Shown in pieces: positions 37,889 to 46,480 of a stretch of DNA of 64,000 bases. The translations under genes and the position numbers were made by a program. Origin of the DNA: Vreelandella salicampi (GTDB lineage Bacteria; Pseudomonadota; Gammaproteobacteria; Pseudomonadales; Halomonadaceae); the NCBI RefSeq assembly GCF_013415105.1, contig NZ_JACCDF010000016.1:1-64000 (forward strand). The letters are read 5' to 3'. The first letter of the stretch is position 1, and the number at the start of each line of letters is the position of its first letter. A model generated the notes under the pieces. It was not told the origin of the DNA, did not search any database, and saw nothing but the letters and a program-made list of their open reading frames with translations.

Positions 37889-39286
37889 TTGCCGCTTGTC
37901 GATACGCTCCACTCATTGACGCTTAATCCTCCCCTGTTACTTTGCATGGTGCTGGCGATTGCATTAGTAGAATCGCTTGCCCTGGTGGGTTTACTGGTGC
38001 CGGGCGTAGTGTTAATCACTACCGCGGCTTCCCTGGCGGGACACCAGAATATCGCCTTGGCGTGGTTAATCGGCGCTGCCTTTATAGGCGCTATTTTAGG
38101 CGACGGCATCAGTTATGCCCTTGGTTTTAAGCATCGAGAGCAGGTCACGCAGCGCTGGCCTCTGTCACAGCATCCCGAATGGCTGGCCCGAGGGGCGCGC
38201 TTCTTTGAGCGCTATGGCGCGTGGTCGGTCTTTATTGGCCGTTTCGTGGGTCCGGTGCGGCCAATTATTCCATTGGTCGCCGGCATGATGCGGATGCCGC
38301 CGCGCACCTTTATCTGGGCCAATCTCGCCTCTGCCGTGTTATGGGCGCCCGCTTATGTGCTACCCGGCTACTTATTGGGCCGCACTTGGCAGCAACATTT
38401 AAACCTTCCGCCCGGTCTGGAGGCCGCGCTAATCATACTCGGCACGATTGTCGTCGTTCTCGCCGTGTTTTTTTCCTGGGGGAGACATCAAGCCTCACGG
38501 CACGGCAGGCTTTATCGGGCGATGGTCGTTGGCATTCGTCGTTTTCCACTGCTACGCCGACCTTGGCTCGCCATGAGCCAATCCGGCGATGTTCCGCTAG
38601 CCTCTCTCCTACTGTTGGTGATCGCAGTGGGCAGCTTGTCCGGCTGGACACTGCTGGTGATCGGCCACGATGGGCCGCTGGAAATGGATCTATTTGTTCA
38701 GCAACTGCTAACCCGGCTGCAAAGCGATGTTTCTGTCACCGTCGGTAATATCTTTGCGCGTATCGGCGACACCTTGGGCATTATTGTCTTAACGTTGCCG
38801 TGGGCGACGTGGATGCTGATGAGTAAGAGGTGGGATGCGTTGTTGCACTGGTGTGGCGCCTTTGGTGGCGTCGCCCTGATTAACGTGGTGGGCAAAGGGC
38901 TGTTTGAGCGCGCCCGTCCAGACACACCGGACTATCTGATGGGTTCGTACTCTTATCCCAGCGCCCACACATCAACAGCCGTGGTGCTATTTGGGCTGAC
39001 GGCGGCTTTTGTTGCGGCCGAAATGCCTCGACAGAAGCGATTTTGGGCGTACTGGGTAGCCCTAGCGCTTGCGTTACCCATGGCGTTATCGCGGCTGGTG
39101 GTTGGCGTACACTGGTTTAGTGACTTGGTGGGAGGCGCGCTACTGGGGTTAGTCGTCTGTGCGCTCACCCGGCTTTACTGGCAGCAGCAGGCCCGCCCAC
39201 CTCTGCGCCCCTGCCCTTGGCGGTTGCTCAGTGTTGCATCGCTGATACTAATCAGCGCCCGCGTAGGCCTGCTGCCGCCGGTTTAG
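37889..39286 (+). CDS. DedA-PAP2 fusion membrane protein
   Basis: This 465-residue protein joins two membrane modules. Residues 1-200 are a DedA (SNARE-associated) domain with LVPGVVLITTAASLAG and GRFVGPVRPIIPLVAGM; DedA proteins support lipid flipping and envelope integrity. Residues about 240-440 are a PAP2 phosphatase with the three acid phosphatase motifs: KGLFERARP (336-344), YPSAH (356-360) and SRLVVGVHWFSD (401-412). It probably dephosphorylates a lipid such as undecaprenyl pyrophosphate or phosphatidylglycerol phosphate after or during translocation. The start is TTG at 37889 with AGGAG six bases upstream. It is likely in one transcript with the two upstream decayed GGDEF genes. Confidence 0.88.
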   Translation: MPLVDTLHSLTLNPPLLLCMVLAIALVESLALVGLLVPGVVLITTAASLAGHQNIALAWLIGAAFIGAILGDGISYALGFKHREQVTQRWPLSQHPEWLARGARFFERYGAWSVFIGRFVGPVRPIIPLVAGMMRMPPRTFIWANLASAVLWAPAYVLPGYLLGRTWQQHLNLPPGLEAALIILGTIVVVLAVFFSWGRHQASRHGRLYRAMVVGIRRFPLLRRPWLAMSQSGDVPLASLLLLVIAVGSLSGWTLLVIGHDGPLEMDLFVQQLLTRLQSDVSVTVGNIFARIGDTLGIIVLTLPWATWMLMSKRWDALLHWCGAFGGVALINVVGKGLFERARPDTPDYLMGSYSYPSAHTSTAVVLFGLTAAFVAAEMPRQKRFWAYWVALALALPMALSRLVVGVHWFSDLVGGALLGLVVCALTRLYWQQQARPPLRPCPWRLLSVASLILISARVGLLPPV

Positions 39287-39307
39287 AAAGAAATAGCAGG
39301 CCCCGCG

Positions 39308-39931
39308 CTATCCCAGCGCCAACCACCCCCCCACCCCAATCATCAGCGTTCCCGCGATGCGGTTCATAAGCCTGACGTTGCCGCTTTTACCCAGCACACT
39401 GCGCAGCGTTTTGCCACCGGTGGCATACACCAACATGCTGGCAAACTCTATGCTTAGAATCACGGCAATCAGCAGAGCCAACTGATGGGCTAGGGGGCGG
39501 TTGCTGTCCAAAAACGGCGGCAGTAGCACCATAAAAAACGCCCAGCCTTTGGGGTTAGCCACCGCGGTAACGAAGCCTTGCATCGCCAGTTGCCAACGCC
39601 CCGCTGGTGGGCCTGTATCTAGCTCGCTGGGGATCGCCATACGCCCGCGGGAGCGCCACATCATCACACCCAAGTAAGCGAGGTATGCCCCACCCACCCA
39701 TTTGAAAATCGCAAAAACCTCAGGGTGCTTGAGCATTAGCGCCGCGACACCCACACCGGCTGCTGCCGCCACTAACCCCACGCCTATTAGCTCGCCGATC
39801 ATCATCCATAGGGTGCGTTTGACGCCCTGCGTCATCCCCAGCACCATCGCCAGCGTCATGCACATCCCCGGCGTTAACGACACTAGTAAAAAAGTCGGCA
39901 CAAAGACCGAGAGCATTGCCCATGACATCAT
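39308..39931 (-). CDS. LysE/RhtB family amino acid exporter
   Basis: This 207-residue protein has six membrane helices with the family start LVSLTPGMCMTLAMVLG and GGAYLAYLGVMMW in the third helix. Members export amino acids such as lysine, threonine, homoserine or leucine; the substrate is unknown. It lies three bases after ubiX on the same strand. It ends 22 bases from the convergent DedA-PAP2 gene with no obvious terminator. Confidence 0.88.
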   Translation of the reverse strand: MMSWAMLSVFVPTFLLVSLTPGMCMTLAMVLGMTQGVKRTLWMMIGELIGVGLVAAAAGVGVAALMLKHPEVFAIFKWVGGAYLAYLGVMMWRSRGRMAIPSELDTGPPAGRWQLAMQGFVTAVANPKGWAFFMVLLPPFLDSNRPLAHQLALLIAVILSIEFASMLVYATGGKTLRSVLGKSGNVRLMNRIAGTLMIGVGGWLALG

Positions 39932-39934
39932 TGG

Positions 39935-40597
39935 CTATCCATCCTTGGTTTTGGAGGCAGGCGATTGATCTTCACCCCAGCGAGGCATCAACTGGTGATC
40001 AATGCGAAGTTGATTGAGTATACGCGCCACCACAAAGTCAATTAAGTCATCGATGCTTTGGGGGCGATGATAAAAGCCTGGTGCTGCCGGTAGGATCACC
40101 GTCCCAAGCCGGCTCAGCGTCAACATATGTTCCAAGTGGATCGCTGAAAAGGGACTTTCCCGAGGAACCATAACGAGCGTGCGCCGCTCCTTAATCGCCA
40201 CGTCTGCAGCCCGCTCGATAAGGTTGTTGCTAGCGCCCGTCGCCACGGCAGACAATGTCCCCGTTGAGCATGGGCAGATCACCATGGCGGAAGCAGCCCC
40301 CGACCCGGAGGCCACGGGAGCCATCCAGTCTTCACGCCCAAAACAGCGTATCTGCCCCGCCGCTGCTCCGCTTCGCTCACTCAGCGCCGCCGCCAGTCGA
40401 TCGGGCTGGGCAGGCAATGTCACCTCCGTTTCGGTAGCAATCACCATGTGGGCGGCTTTGGATATCATCACCCAGACTTCGTGCCCTGCGGACACCAACA
40501 CATCGATCAGCCTTAGACCATACTGAGCACCCGAAGCACCGGTAAGCGCCACGGTAACCGGTGGCTTAAACGATGAGGTTTTAGCATTGTCCATCAT
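39935..40597 (-). CDS. ubiX: Flavin prenyltransferase UbiX
   Basis: This 220-residue enzyme attaches a dimethylallyl group to FMN to make the prenylated cofactor used by UbiD decarboxylases, including ubiquinone synthesis. Motifs are VALTGASGAQYGLRL, CPCSTGTLSAVATGASNNLIERAADV, and the MVPRESPFSAIHLEHML segment. The C-terminal tail is charged. It overlaps mpl by four bases. Confidence 0.95.
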   Translation of the reverse strand: MMDNAKTSSFKPPVTVALTGASGAQYGLRLIDVLVSAGHEVWVMISKAAHMVIATETEVTLPAQPDRLAAALSERSGAAAGQIRCFGREDWMAPVASGSGAASAMVICPCSTGTLSAVATGASNNLIERAADVAIKERRTLVMVPRESPFSAIHLEHMLTLSRLGTVILPAAPGFYHRPQSIDDLIDFVVARILNQLRIDHQLMPRWGEDQSPASKTKDG

Positions 40598-41973
40598 GCT
40601 TGCTCCTGGGCCGCTAATGCGTTTAACAAGCGCTCATGAACCCCTTCAAAGCTTCCGTTGGACATCACTACGATACGATCCTGGGGTGACGCTTGCATAA
40701 CCACTGCGCTGACCAGCGCGTCAATGTCATCAAACAGGGTCGAATGCGCCTGGTCCGCCACAAGCGCCTCCATCGACCACGCAACCGAGGGCGGCTGGAA
40801 CCAAAACACCGCATCGGCCTGCGCCACGCTTTCAGTCAAGCGTTCATGCATCGTTCCCAGACGCATGGTATTGGAGCGTGGCTCAATAACGGCCAGCAAG
40901 CGTCCTTTCGGTGTCGCGGCCCTAAGACCCTGCAACGTCGCGGCAATCGCCGTCGGATGATGGGCAAAGTCATCGATCACCTGAATGCCGTTGATTTCCC
41001 CGCGTACCTCCTGGCGCCGTTTGGGGTTTTCAAACCGTGATAGCGCGGCGCAGCTGCGGGCAAGATCAGCCCCGCAGGCTGAAGCGGCGGCCAGCGCCCC
41101 CAACGCATTGCGGGCGTTATACTCACCGGTAAGCGACCAGTCCACCACGGCATCTTCTTCGCCGCTATCGCTGCGCCTGATCACTTGAAAACGGCTCGCG
41201 TCTTCACGCTCCAACACCAGCTGCCATGCACTACTGGGCTCGCCACCAAAATGCGCAACCGGCGTCCACACGCCTTGTTTCAGCACCCGTTCAAGCGCGG
41301 GCTGATCGTCTGCCACTAATACTTGCCCCTGGCTTGGCACTGTGCGTACAAGGTGGTGAAACTGGCGCTCAATCGCCGCCAAATCTGGGAAAATATCGGC
41401 GTGATCAAACTCCAAATTATTTAACACCGCGATCTGCGGGCGGTAATGCACGAACTTAGAGCGCTTATCGAAAAACGCTGTGTCATATTCATCCGCTTCC
41501 ACCACAAAGGGCGAATGGCTGTCGCCAAGGCGGGCAGAAACACCAAAATTGCGTGGCACACCGCCAATCAAAAACCCGGGTTTTAGCCCTGCGCTTTGCA
41601 AAAGCCACGCTAAAAGGCTCGCGGTGGTGGTTTTGCCGTGGGTACCCGCCACCGCGATAACCTTGCGCCCCGGCAGCACGTGCTCGGCGAGCCACTGCGC
41701 GCCGGAGGTATACGGCAAGCCGCTGTTTAAAAGTGCTTCAACCTCCACATTGCCGCGCGAAAGCGCATTGCCCACCACGACCGCATCCGGCGCTGGCGTT
41801 AGGTTCTTGGCGCGATAGCCCTCTTGCAGGGTAATGCCGGCCTCTTCTAGCTGCGTGCTCATCGGCGGGTAAACGTTGGCATCCGAGCCACTGACGCGAT
41901 AGCCAAGCTCGCGGGCAAGAAGTGCCAGGCTGCCCATAAAAGTACCGCAAATCCCGATAATATGCAGATGCAT
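40594..41973 (-). CDS. mpl: UDP-N-acetylmuramate:tripeptide ligase Mpl
   Basis: This 459-residue Mur-ligase-family enzyme joins recycled L-Ala-gamma-D-Glu-meso-DAP to UDP-MurNAc. The N-terminus MHLHIIGICGTFMGSLALLA, the ATP loop AGTHGKTTTASLL and VIDDFAHHPTAI are visible. The ATG at 41973 with AAGAGG ten bases upstream matches E. coli Mpl; a GTG nine bases earlier abuts that site. The gap 41983-42196 contains no gene I can support. Confidence 0.94.
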   Translation of the reverse strand: MHLHIIGICGTFMGSLALLARELGYRVSGSDANVYPPMSTQLEEAGITLQEGYRAKNLTPAPDAVVVGNALSRGNVEVEALLNSGLPYTSGAQWLAEHVLPGRKVIAVAGTHGKTTTASLLAWLLQSAGLKPGFLIGGVPRNFGVSARLGDSHSPFVVEADEYDTAFFDKRSKFVHYRPQIAVLNNLEFDHADIFPDLAAIERQFHHLVRTVPSQGQVLVADDQPALERVLKQGVWTPVAHFGGEPSSAWQLVLEREDASRFQVIRRSDSGEEDAVVDWSLTGEYNARNALGALAAASACGADLARSCAALSRFENPKRRQEVRGEINGIQVIDDFAHHPTAIAATLQGLRAATPKGRLLAVIEPRSNTMRLGTMHERLTESVAQADAVFWFQPPSVAWSMEALVADQAHSTLFDDIDALVSAVVMQASPQDRIVVMSNGSFEGVHERLLNALAAQEQA

Positions 41974-42196
41974 GGCCGTCACGCCTCTTTAAGTGTCTCA
42001 TTACACACGGCAAAACCTGGCCGTGCTATTGGATTAAAACAGCGCCAAAGCCTAGCACGGAGGTGGCTTTGACTCATCCGGCGCGTTACCGATGTGACAA
42101 AACCGGTCAGTTAATGCAGGATGCCCACACCGTTTTCACTATCTTCGCCTCTATCTCAATAATCCCGCCCCCGTTTTATCTCGTTAGGAGCTCGCA

Positions 42197-42589
42197 ATGC
42201 GTATATTGATTCGCTACTTTTTTCGCGGTGTTCGACTGATTCTCGCGCCGGTGATGTTGGTTAGCGAAAAGCTATCCACCCCCCAATCCGTTGAGCGCAC
42301 CTCCGAAGACCAGGCCGAAGTCGATAAAGCGTGCGAAATGTTAGCGCTTTATCAGTTCCGCACCTGCCCATTTTGCATCAAAGTGCGCAAAGAAATGGCG
42401 CGCTTAGGGCTGACGATTGAAAAGCGTGATGCCCAACTCGACCCGGCGCACAAAAAGGCATTGCAGGAAGGCGGTGGCCGCGTCAAAGTCCCTTGCCTAA
42501 AAATCACCCACGACGACGGGCATGACGAGTGGCTGTATGAATCTGACGATATCATTGCCTACCTTCACCGCCGCTTTGGGCAAGCCTAA
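42197..42589 (+). CDS. Membrane-anchored glutaredoxin
   Basis: This 130-residue protein has a short hydrophobic N-terminus (YFFRGVRLILAPVMLVSEKL) before a glutaredoxin domain with redox motif CPFC in FRTCPFCIKVRKEM, the cis-proline region VKVPCLKI and a C-terminal LYESDDIIAYLHRRF. It probably reduces disulfides at the inner face of the membrane with glutathione. TAGGAG is seven bases before the ATG. The gene is monocistronic. Confidence 0.88.
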   Translation: MRILIRYFFRGVRLILAPVMLVSEKLSTPQSVERTSEDQAEVDKACEMLALYQFRTCPFCIKVRKEMARLGLTIEKRDAQLDPAHKKALQEGGGRVKVPCLKITHDDGHDEWLYESDDIIAYLHRRFGQA

Positions 42590-42797
42590 AACAGCGGACA
42601 TAAAACAGACGTTTGCCTCACACTTATTTTCGCCTTTGGTCTAGCCTACGCCGATTGAAAGCCCCCGTTGACCCGGTTCATAGAGCAGATGGATAGAGCC
42701 TGTCATTATTTCGATTGTGGCCTTTCAGCGGTGGAGCCTATCTTGTTGATGACAGGTGTAAGAAAGATGCCGCATCAAAACCACAACAGGAAAGACT
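42590..42797 (+). promoter_or_regulatory. Leader and promoter region of the peptide ABC operon
   Basis: This 208-base gap has an 8-bp inverted repeat, CCTGTCAT (42699-42706) and ATGACAGG (42749-42756), 42 bases apart, and a good ribosome site (AGGAAAG) before the ATG at 42798. The repeat could be a leader fold or a regulator site for the LysR protein encoded downstream. Neither is demonstrated. Confidence 0.3.
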
Positions 42798-44390
42798 ATG
42801 GCTCAGCATACTTTAACGCTTAAAAAGACCCTTCTCGCTTCAGCGATGGCGGCAACGCTTGCCGGCACAGCCTTCGTGTCAACTGCCGCTCAGGCTGAAA
42901 ACACCCTGCGTATGGCGTATGACGCCGACCCGGTTTCGTTGGATATTCACGAGCAGCTCTCTGGCGGCATCCTGCAGCTTTCGCACATGACCCACGACCC
43001 GCTCGTACGCTGGAATGATGCTCTTGAGTTCGAACCGCGCCTAGCTTCTGACTGGGAGCAAGTCAACGACACCACCATGCGTATGTCGCTGCGTGAAGGG
43101 GTGAAGTTTCACAGCGGAAACACCTTCACCGCCGACGATGTGGTTTGGACCATTGAGCGCCTCAAGCGCAGCCCTGACTTCAAGGCCATTTTTGACCCCA
43201 TTGAAAACGTCACCGCCGTTGACGATCACACGGTAGAGATTACAACCAAAAAGCCCTACCCCTTGTTGCTGAATTTGGCCACCTACGTTTTCCCTATGGA
43301 TAGCGCTTACTATTCGGGTGAAGCCGAAGACGGTGATTCGAAAGATGAAATCGTCAAAAACGGCAACTCCTTCGCCTCGCGCAACGTGTCGGGTACTGGC
43401 CCTTATACCGTCGCTAATCGCCAGCAGGGCGTGCGTACTGAGTTCGAGCGTAACCCTAACTATTGGGACACCGAATCGCCGGGTAACGTCGACACCATCG
43501 TCCTCAAGCCCATCAGCGAGAATGCTACCCGCGTGGCGGCGCTGCTTTCCGGCGACGTTGATTTTATCGCACCGGTACCGCCCAATGATTTGGAACGCGT
43601 GCGCGAAAGCGAGGACGCTAAGCTCGTTACGATGTCGGGTACGCGTATCATTTTCTTCCACATGAACCAGGATCGCGTCGAAGCGTTCAAAGACCCGCGT
43701 GTGCGTCAGGCGTTTGCCTATGCCGTTAACCAGGAAGCGATTGCCGACCGGTTAATGAAAGGCTTCGCCACGCCGGCAGCCCAGTTTTCACCGAAAGGTT
43801 ACGCTGGCCATGTCGAAAGTCTTGAACTTCGCCACGACCTAGAGCGCGCTCAGACCCTGATGGCAGAAGCAGGCTACGCCGACGGCTTTGACATCACCAT
43901 GATGGCGCCCAACAACCGCTACGTGAACGACGCCAAAATTGCTCAAGCCGTTGCAGCGATGCTGGCTCGTATCAACGTTGACGTGGATCTGAGCACCCTG
44001 CCGAAAGCGCAGTACTGGGGTGAGTACGACGACCGTGCCGCGGACATGATGCTGATTGGCTGGCACGCCGATACCGAAGACAGCGCTAATTTCCACGAGT
44101 ACCTGACCGCATGCGTTGATCTGGATACCGGCGCTGGGCAGTACAACGCCGGTAACTACTGCAACCCAGCGCTTGATGAACTCGTAGCCGAGGCCAATGT
44201 GGAGGTTGATCGCGACAAGCGTGCCGCCATGCTACAGGAAGTCGAGCAGACGCTTTATGACGAAGCCGCGATTCTGCCGCTGCACTGGCAAGATCTGGCC
44301 TGGGCGTCGGCCAATCACGTCAACATCGAGCCGGTCGTCAACGTGATGAACTTTCCCTACCTGGGTGACCTGGTAATGGACGCCAAATAA
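42798..44390 (+). CDS. Peptide ABC transporter substrate-binding protein (DppA-like)
   Basis: This 530-residue periplasmic protein is of solute-binding family 5. It has a signal peptide ending at AAQAEN (about residue 33). TLRMAYDADPVSLD, REGVKFHSG and the TADDVVWTIERLK segment are family signatures. It delivers di- or oligopeptides, or possibly glutathione, to the permease encoded downstream. It heads a five-gene transporter operon, and a strong hairpin follows its stop. Confidence 0.92.
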   Translation: MAQHTLTLKKTLLASAMAATLAGTAFVSTAAQAENTLRMAYDADPVSLDIHEQLSGGILQLSHMTHDPLVRWNDALEFEPRLASDWEQVNDTTMRMSLREGVKFHSGNTFTADDVVWTIERLKRSPDFKAIFDPIENVTAVDDHTVEITTKKPYPLLLNLATYVFPMDSAYYSGEAEDGDSKDEIVKNGNSFASRNVSGTGPYTVANRQQGVRTEFERNPNYWDTESPGNVDTIVLKPISENATRVAALLSGDVDFIAPVPPNDLERVRESEDAKLVTMSGTRIIFFHMNQDRVEAFKDPRVRQAFAYAVNQEAIADRLMKGFATPAAQFSPKGYAGHVESLELRHDLERAQTLMAEAGYADGFDITMMAPNNRYVNDAKIAQAVAAMLARINVDVDLSTLPKAQYWGEYDDRAADMMLIGWHADTEDSANFHEYLTACVDLDTGAGQYNAGNYCNPALDELVAEANVEVDRDKRAAMLQEVEQTLYDEAAILPLHWQDLAWASANHVNIEPVVNVMNFPYLGDLVMDAK

Positions 44391-44425
44391 CGCCTCCAGT
44401 GCGTTAACCCAGTGTCATTCGACTG

Positions 44426-44458
44426 ACTCGCCCCGAGGTGACTCGCCTCGGGGCGAGT
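44426..44458 (+). terminator. Intercistronic stem-loop after the binding-protein gene
   Basis: A 13-bp perfect GC-rich stem (actcgccccgagg / cctcggggcgagt) with a seven-base loop lies between the binding-protein and first permease genes. Only a weak T-run follows (about 44466-44470). It probably stabilises the upstream message or partly ends transcription, giving more binding protein than permease. Confidence 0.8.
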
Positions 44459-44488
44459 GCTCCCTGTTTTAATAACGGAACCGTTCTA

Positions 44489-45535
44489 ATGATCGCCTTT
44501 TTGGTTAAGCGCCTCTTTCATGCGCTGCTGGTGATGTTTGTCATCAGCATCATTGCCTTTGCTATACAAGATAACCTGGGCGACCCGATTCAGCAGATGG
44601 TCGGCCAGTCGGTCCCGGAGAGCGAACGCGCCGAACTGCGTGAGGAGCTGGGGCTCAACGACCCCTTCCTGGTGCAGTACGCGCGCTTTGCGATCAATGC
44701 GGCACAGTTTGATTTCGGCTACTCGTACGTTTTCAACCAGCCCACCACCGAGGTGATCGCGCGTCACTTACCGGCAACGCTAGAGCTTGTGGCTGCAGCC
44801 ACCTTTTTGATTATCACCCTCTCGGTGCCGATTGGCGTTTATAGCGCCATCAAGCCCCGCGCGTGGCTTTCGCGCTTTTTTATGGGCATATCAATTGTCG
44901 GCATCTCGATCCCGGTGTTTCTCACCGCGATCATGCTGATTCAACTGTTCGCCATCGGCGTCAGTTGGACACCTTTTCCCGTCGATACCGCCTGGGGCAG
45001 TTGGCTCAACGACCTGATCTCCACCGAAGGTGGCATGCCCGCCTACGGCCGCGGTAACCCAGTGCCGGTGTTTGGCACCTGGGAGACTAACTTTGCAAGC
45101 CTAGAGGGATTGACTTACCTGGTGCTCCCCGCCGTTTCGCTGGCCTCGATCATGCTGCCGCTATTTATCCGCCTGATCCGCGCCGAAATGCTTGAGGTGA
45201 TGCAATCTGACTACGTTAAGTTTGCCCGCGCTAAAGGGATTTCCATGCGCCGTATCTATTTTCTGCACGCCTTGAAAAACACCATGTTGCCGGTCATTAC
45301 CGTCGGTGGGGTGCAGATTGGTACGCTGGTGGCTTACACCATCCTGACCGAAACCGTTTTCCAGTGGCCCGGCATGGGGCTTATGTTCCTGGATGCCATC
45401 GAGCGTTCTGATATTCCGCTAATCGTGACCTATCTCATGATCGTGGGCCTGATCTTTGTGATCACCAACACGATTGTCGACCTGATTTATGGCCTGGTTA
45501 ATCCCACCGTCAAACTAACCGGAAAGCCCGCATGA
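44489..45535 (+). CDS. Peptide ABC transporter permease (DppB-like)
   Basis: This 348-residue membrane protein begins MIAFLVKRLFHALLVMFVIS, as DppB does, and has about six helices. The cytoplasmic loop that binds the ATPases (EVMQSDYVKFARAKGISMRRIYFLHALKN) is intact. The ATG at 44489 is preferred because the hydrophobic family start follows it; an upstream frame from 44438 runs through the hairpin. The 3' end overlaps the next permease by four bases. Confidence 0.93.
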   Translation: MIAFLVKRLFHALLVMFVISIIAFAIQDNLGDPIQQMVGQSVPESERAELREELGLNDPFLVQYARFAINAAQFDFGYSYVFNQPTTEVIARHLPATLELVAAATFLIITLSVPIGVYSAIKPRAWLSRFFMGISIVGISIPVFLTAIMLIQLFAIGVSWTPFPVDTAWGSWLNDLISTEGGMPAYGRGNPVPVFGTWETNFASLEGLTYLVLPAVSLASIMLPLFIRLIRAEMLEVMQSDYVKFARAKGISMRRIYFLHALKNTMLPVITVGGVQIGTLVAYTILTETVFQWPGMGLMFLDAIERSDIPLIVTYLMIVGLIFVITNTIVDLIYGLVNPTVKLTGKPA

Positions 45536-46473
45536 ACGCACCCTCTTCCGCGCTTCCCAGCCGCTGGGAACGCTTTCGTGATTCGTATCTGCTTTACAGT
45601 TTCAAACGCGACATCGTCGCTCAGATCAGCCTGATGGTATTCATTGCGTTGGTAGCCGTTGCGGTTCTCGCGCCGTGGCTGTCGCCCATGAACCCCTATG
45701 ACCTGGCGCAGATCGATATTTTGTCCTCTGAGCTGCCGCCGTTCTGGGTCGACGGTAGCGATGCGGAGTATTTGCTTGGCACTGACGCCCAGGGCCGCGA
45801 TATGCTCTCGACCATTTTGTACGGTGCGCGCGTATCGCTGATGATCGGCTTTGGCGCCGTGGCACTTCAGGCGCTGATCGGTGTTTGTTTTGGCCTGCTT
45901 GCCGGCTATCTCGGTGGGCGTATTGACGCTTTTCTGATGCGCCTCGCGGATATTCAGCTGTCGTTCTCGACGCTGATGGTCGCGATTATCGTCGGTGCAC
46001 TGGTCAAGGCTATTTTTGGTGGTGAAACGTTCAGCGCCTATGCCGTACCGCTTTTGATACTGATCATTGGCCTGGCTGAATGGCCGCAGTACGCCCGCAC
46101 CGTGCGCGCCTCGGTTCTCGCCGAGAAAAACAAGGAATACGTCGATGCCGCCCGCGTCATGGGGCTTCGCAGCAAGCGGATTATGTTCCGTCACATATTG
46201 CCTAACACCCTATCGCCAATCTTCGTGATCTCAACCGTTCAGATCGCCAATGCGATTATTTCCGAGGCGGCGCTGTCGTTTCTGGGCCTTGGTATGCCGG
46301 AAACTCACCCTTCGTTGGGTTCGCTGATCAAAGCCGGGTTTGACTACATCCAGTCCGGCTCCTGGTGGATCACCCTGATCCCGGGTGCGGTGCTGATAGT
46401 GCTGGTGCTGTCGATCAATCTACTCGGCGATTGGCTGCGCGATGTCATGAACCCACGACTCTACAAAGGCTGA
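45532..46473 (+). CDS. Peptide ABC transporter permease (DppC-like)
   Basis: This 313-residue membrane protein has a short cytoplasmic N-terminus, the DppC domain LGTDAQGRDMLSTILYGARVSL, and an EAA-type loop (EKNKEYVDAARVMGLRSKRIMFRHILPN). It forms the pore with the preceding permease. It starts inside the previous stop (ATGA). Confidence 0.94.
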   Translation: MNAPSSALPSRWERFRDSYLLYSFKRDIVAQISLMVFIALVAVAVLAPWLSPMNPYDLAQIDILSSELPPFWVDGSDAEYLLGTDAQGRDMLSTILYGARVSLMIGFGAVALQALIGVCFGLLAGYLGGRIDAFLMRLADIQLSFSTLMVAIIVGALVKAIFGGETFSAYAVPLLILIIGLAEWPQYARTVRASVLAEKNKEYVDAARVMGLRSKRIMFRHILPNTLSPIFVISTVQIANAIISEAALSFLGLGMPETHPSLGSLIKAGFDYIQSGSWWITLIPGAVLIVLVLSINLLGDWLRDVMNPRLYKG

Positions 46474-46480
46474 AAATTCC

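Noticed and set aside
43041-43661. 206-residue antisense frame within the peptide-binding protein gene
   Set aside because: It mirrors a well-supported gene and resembles no family.
45487-46194. 235-residue antisense frame over the permease genes
   Set aside because: Low-complexity, charged product opposite two clear permeases; a shadow of GC-rich codon use.
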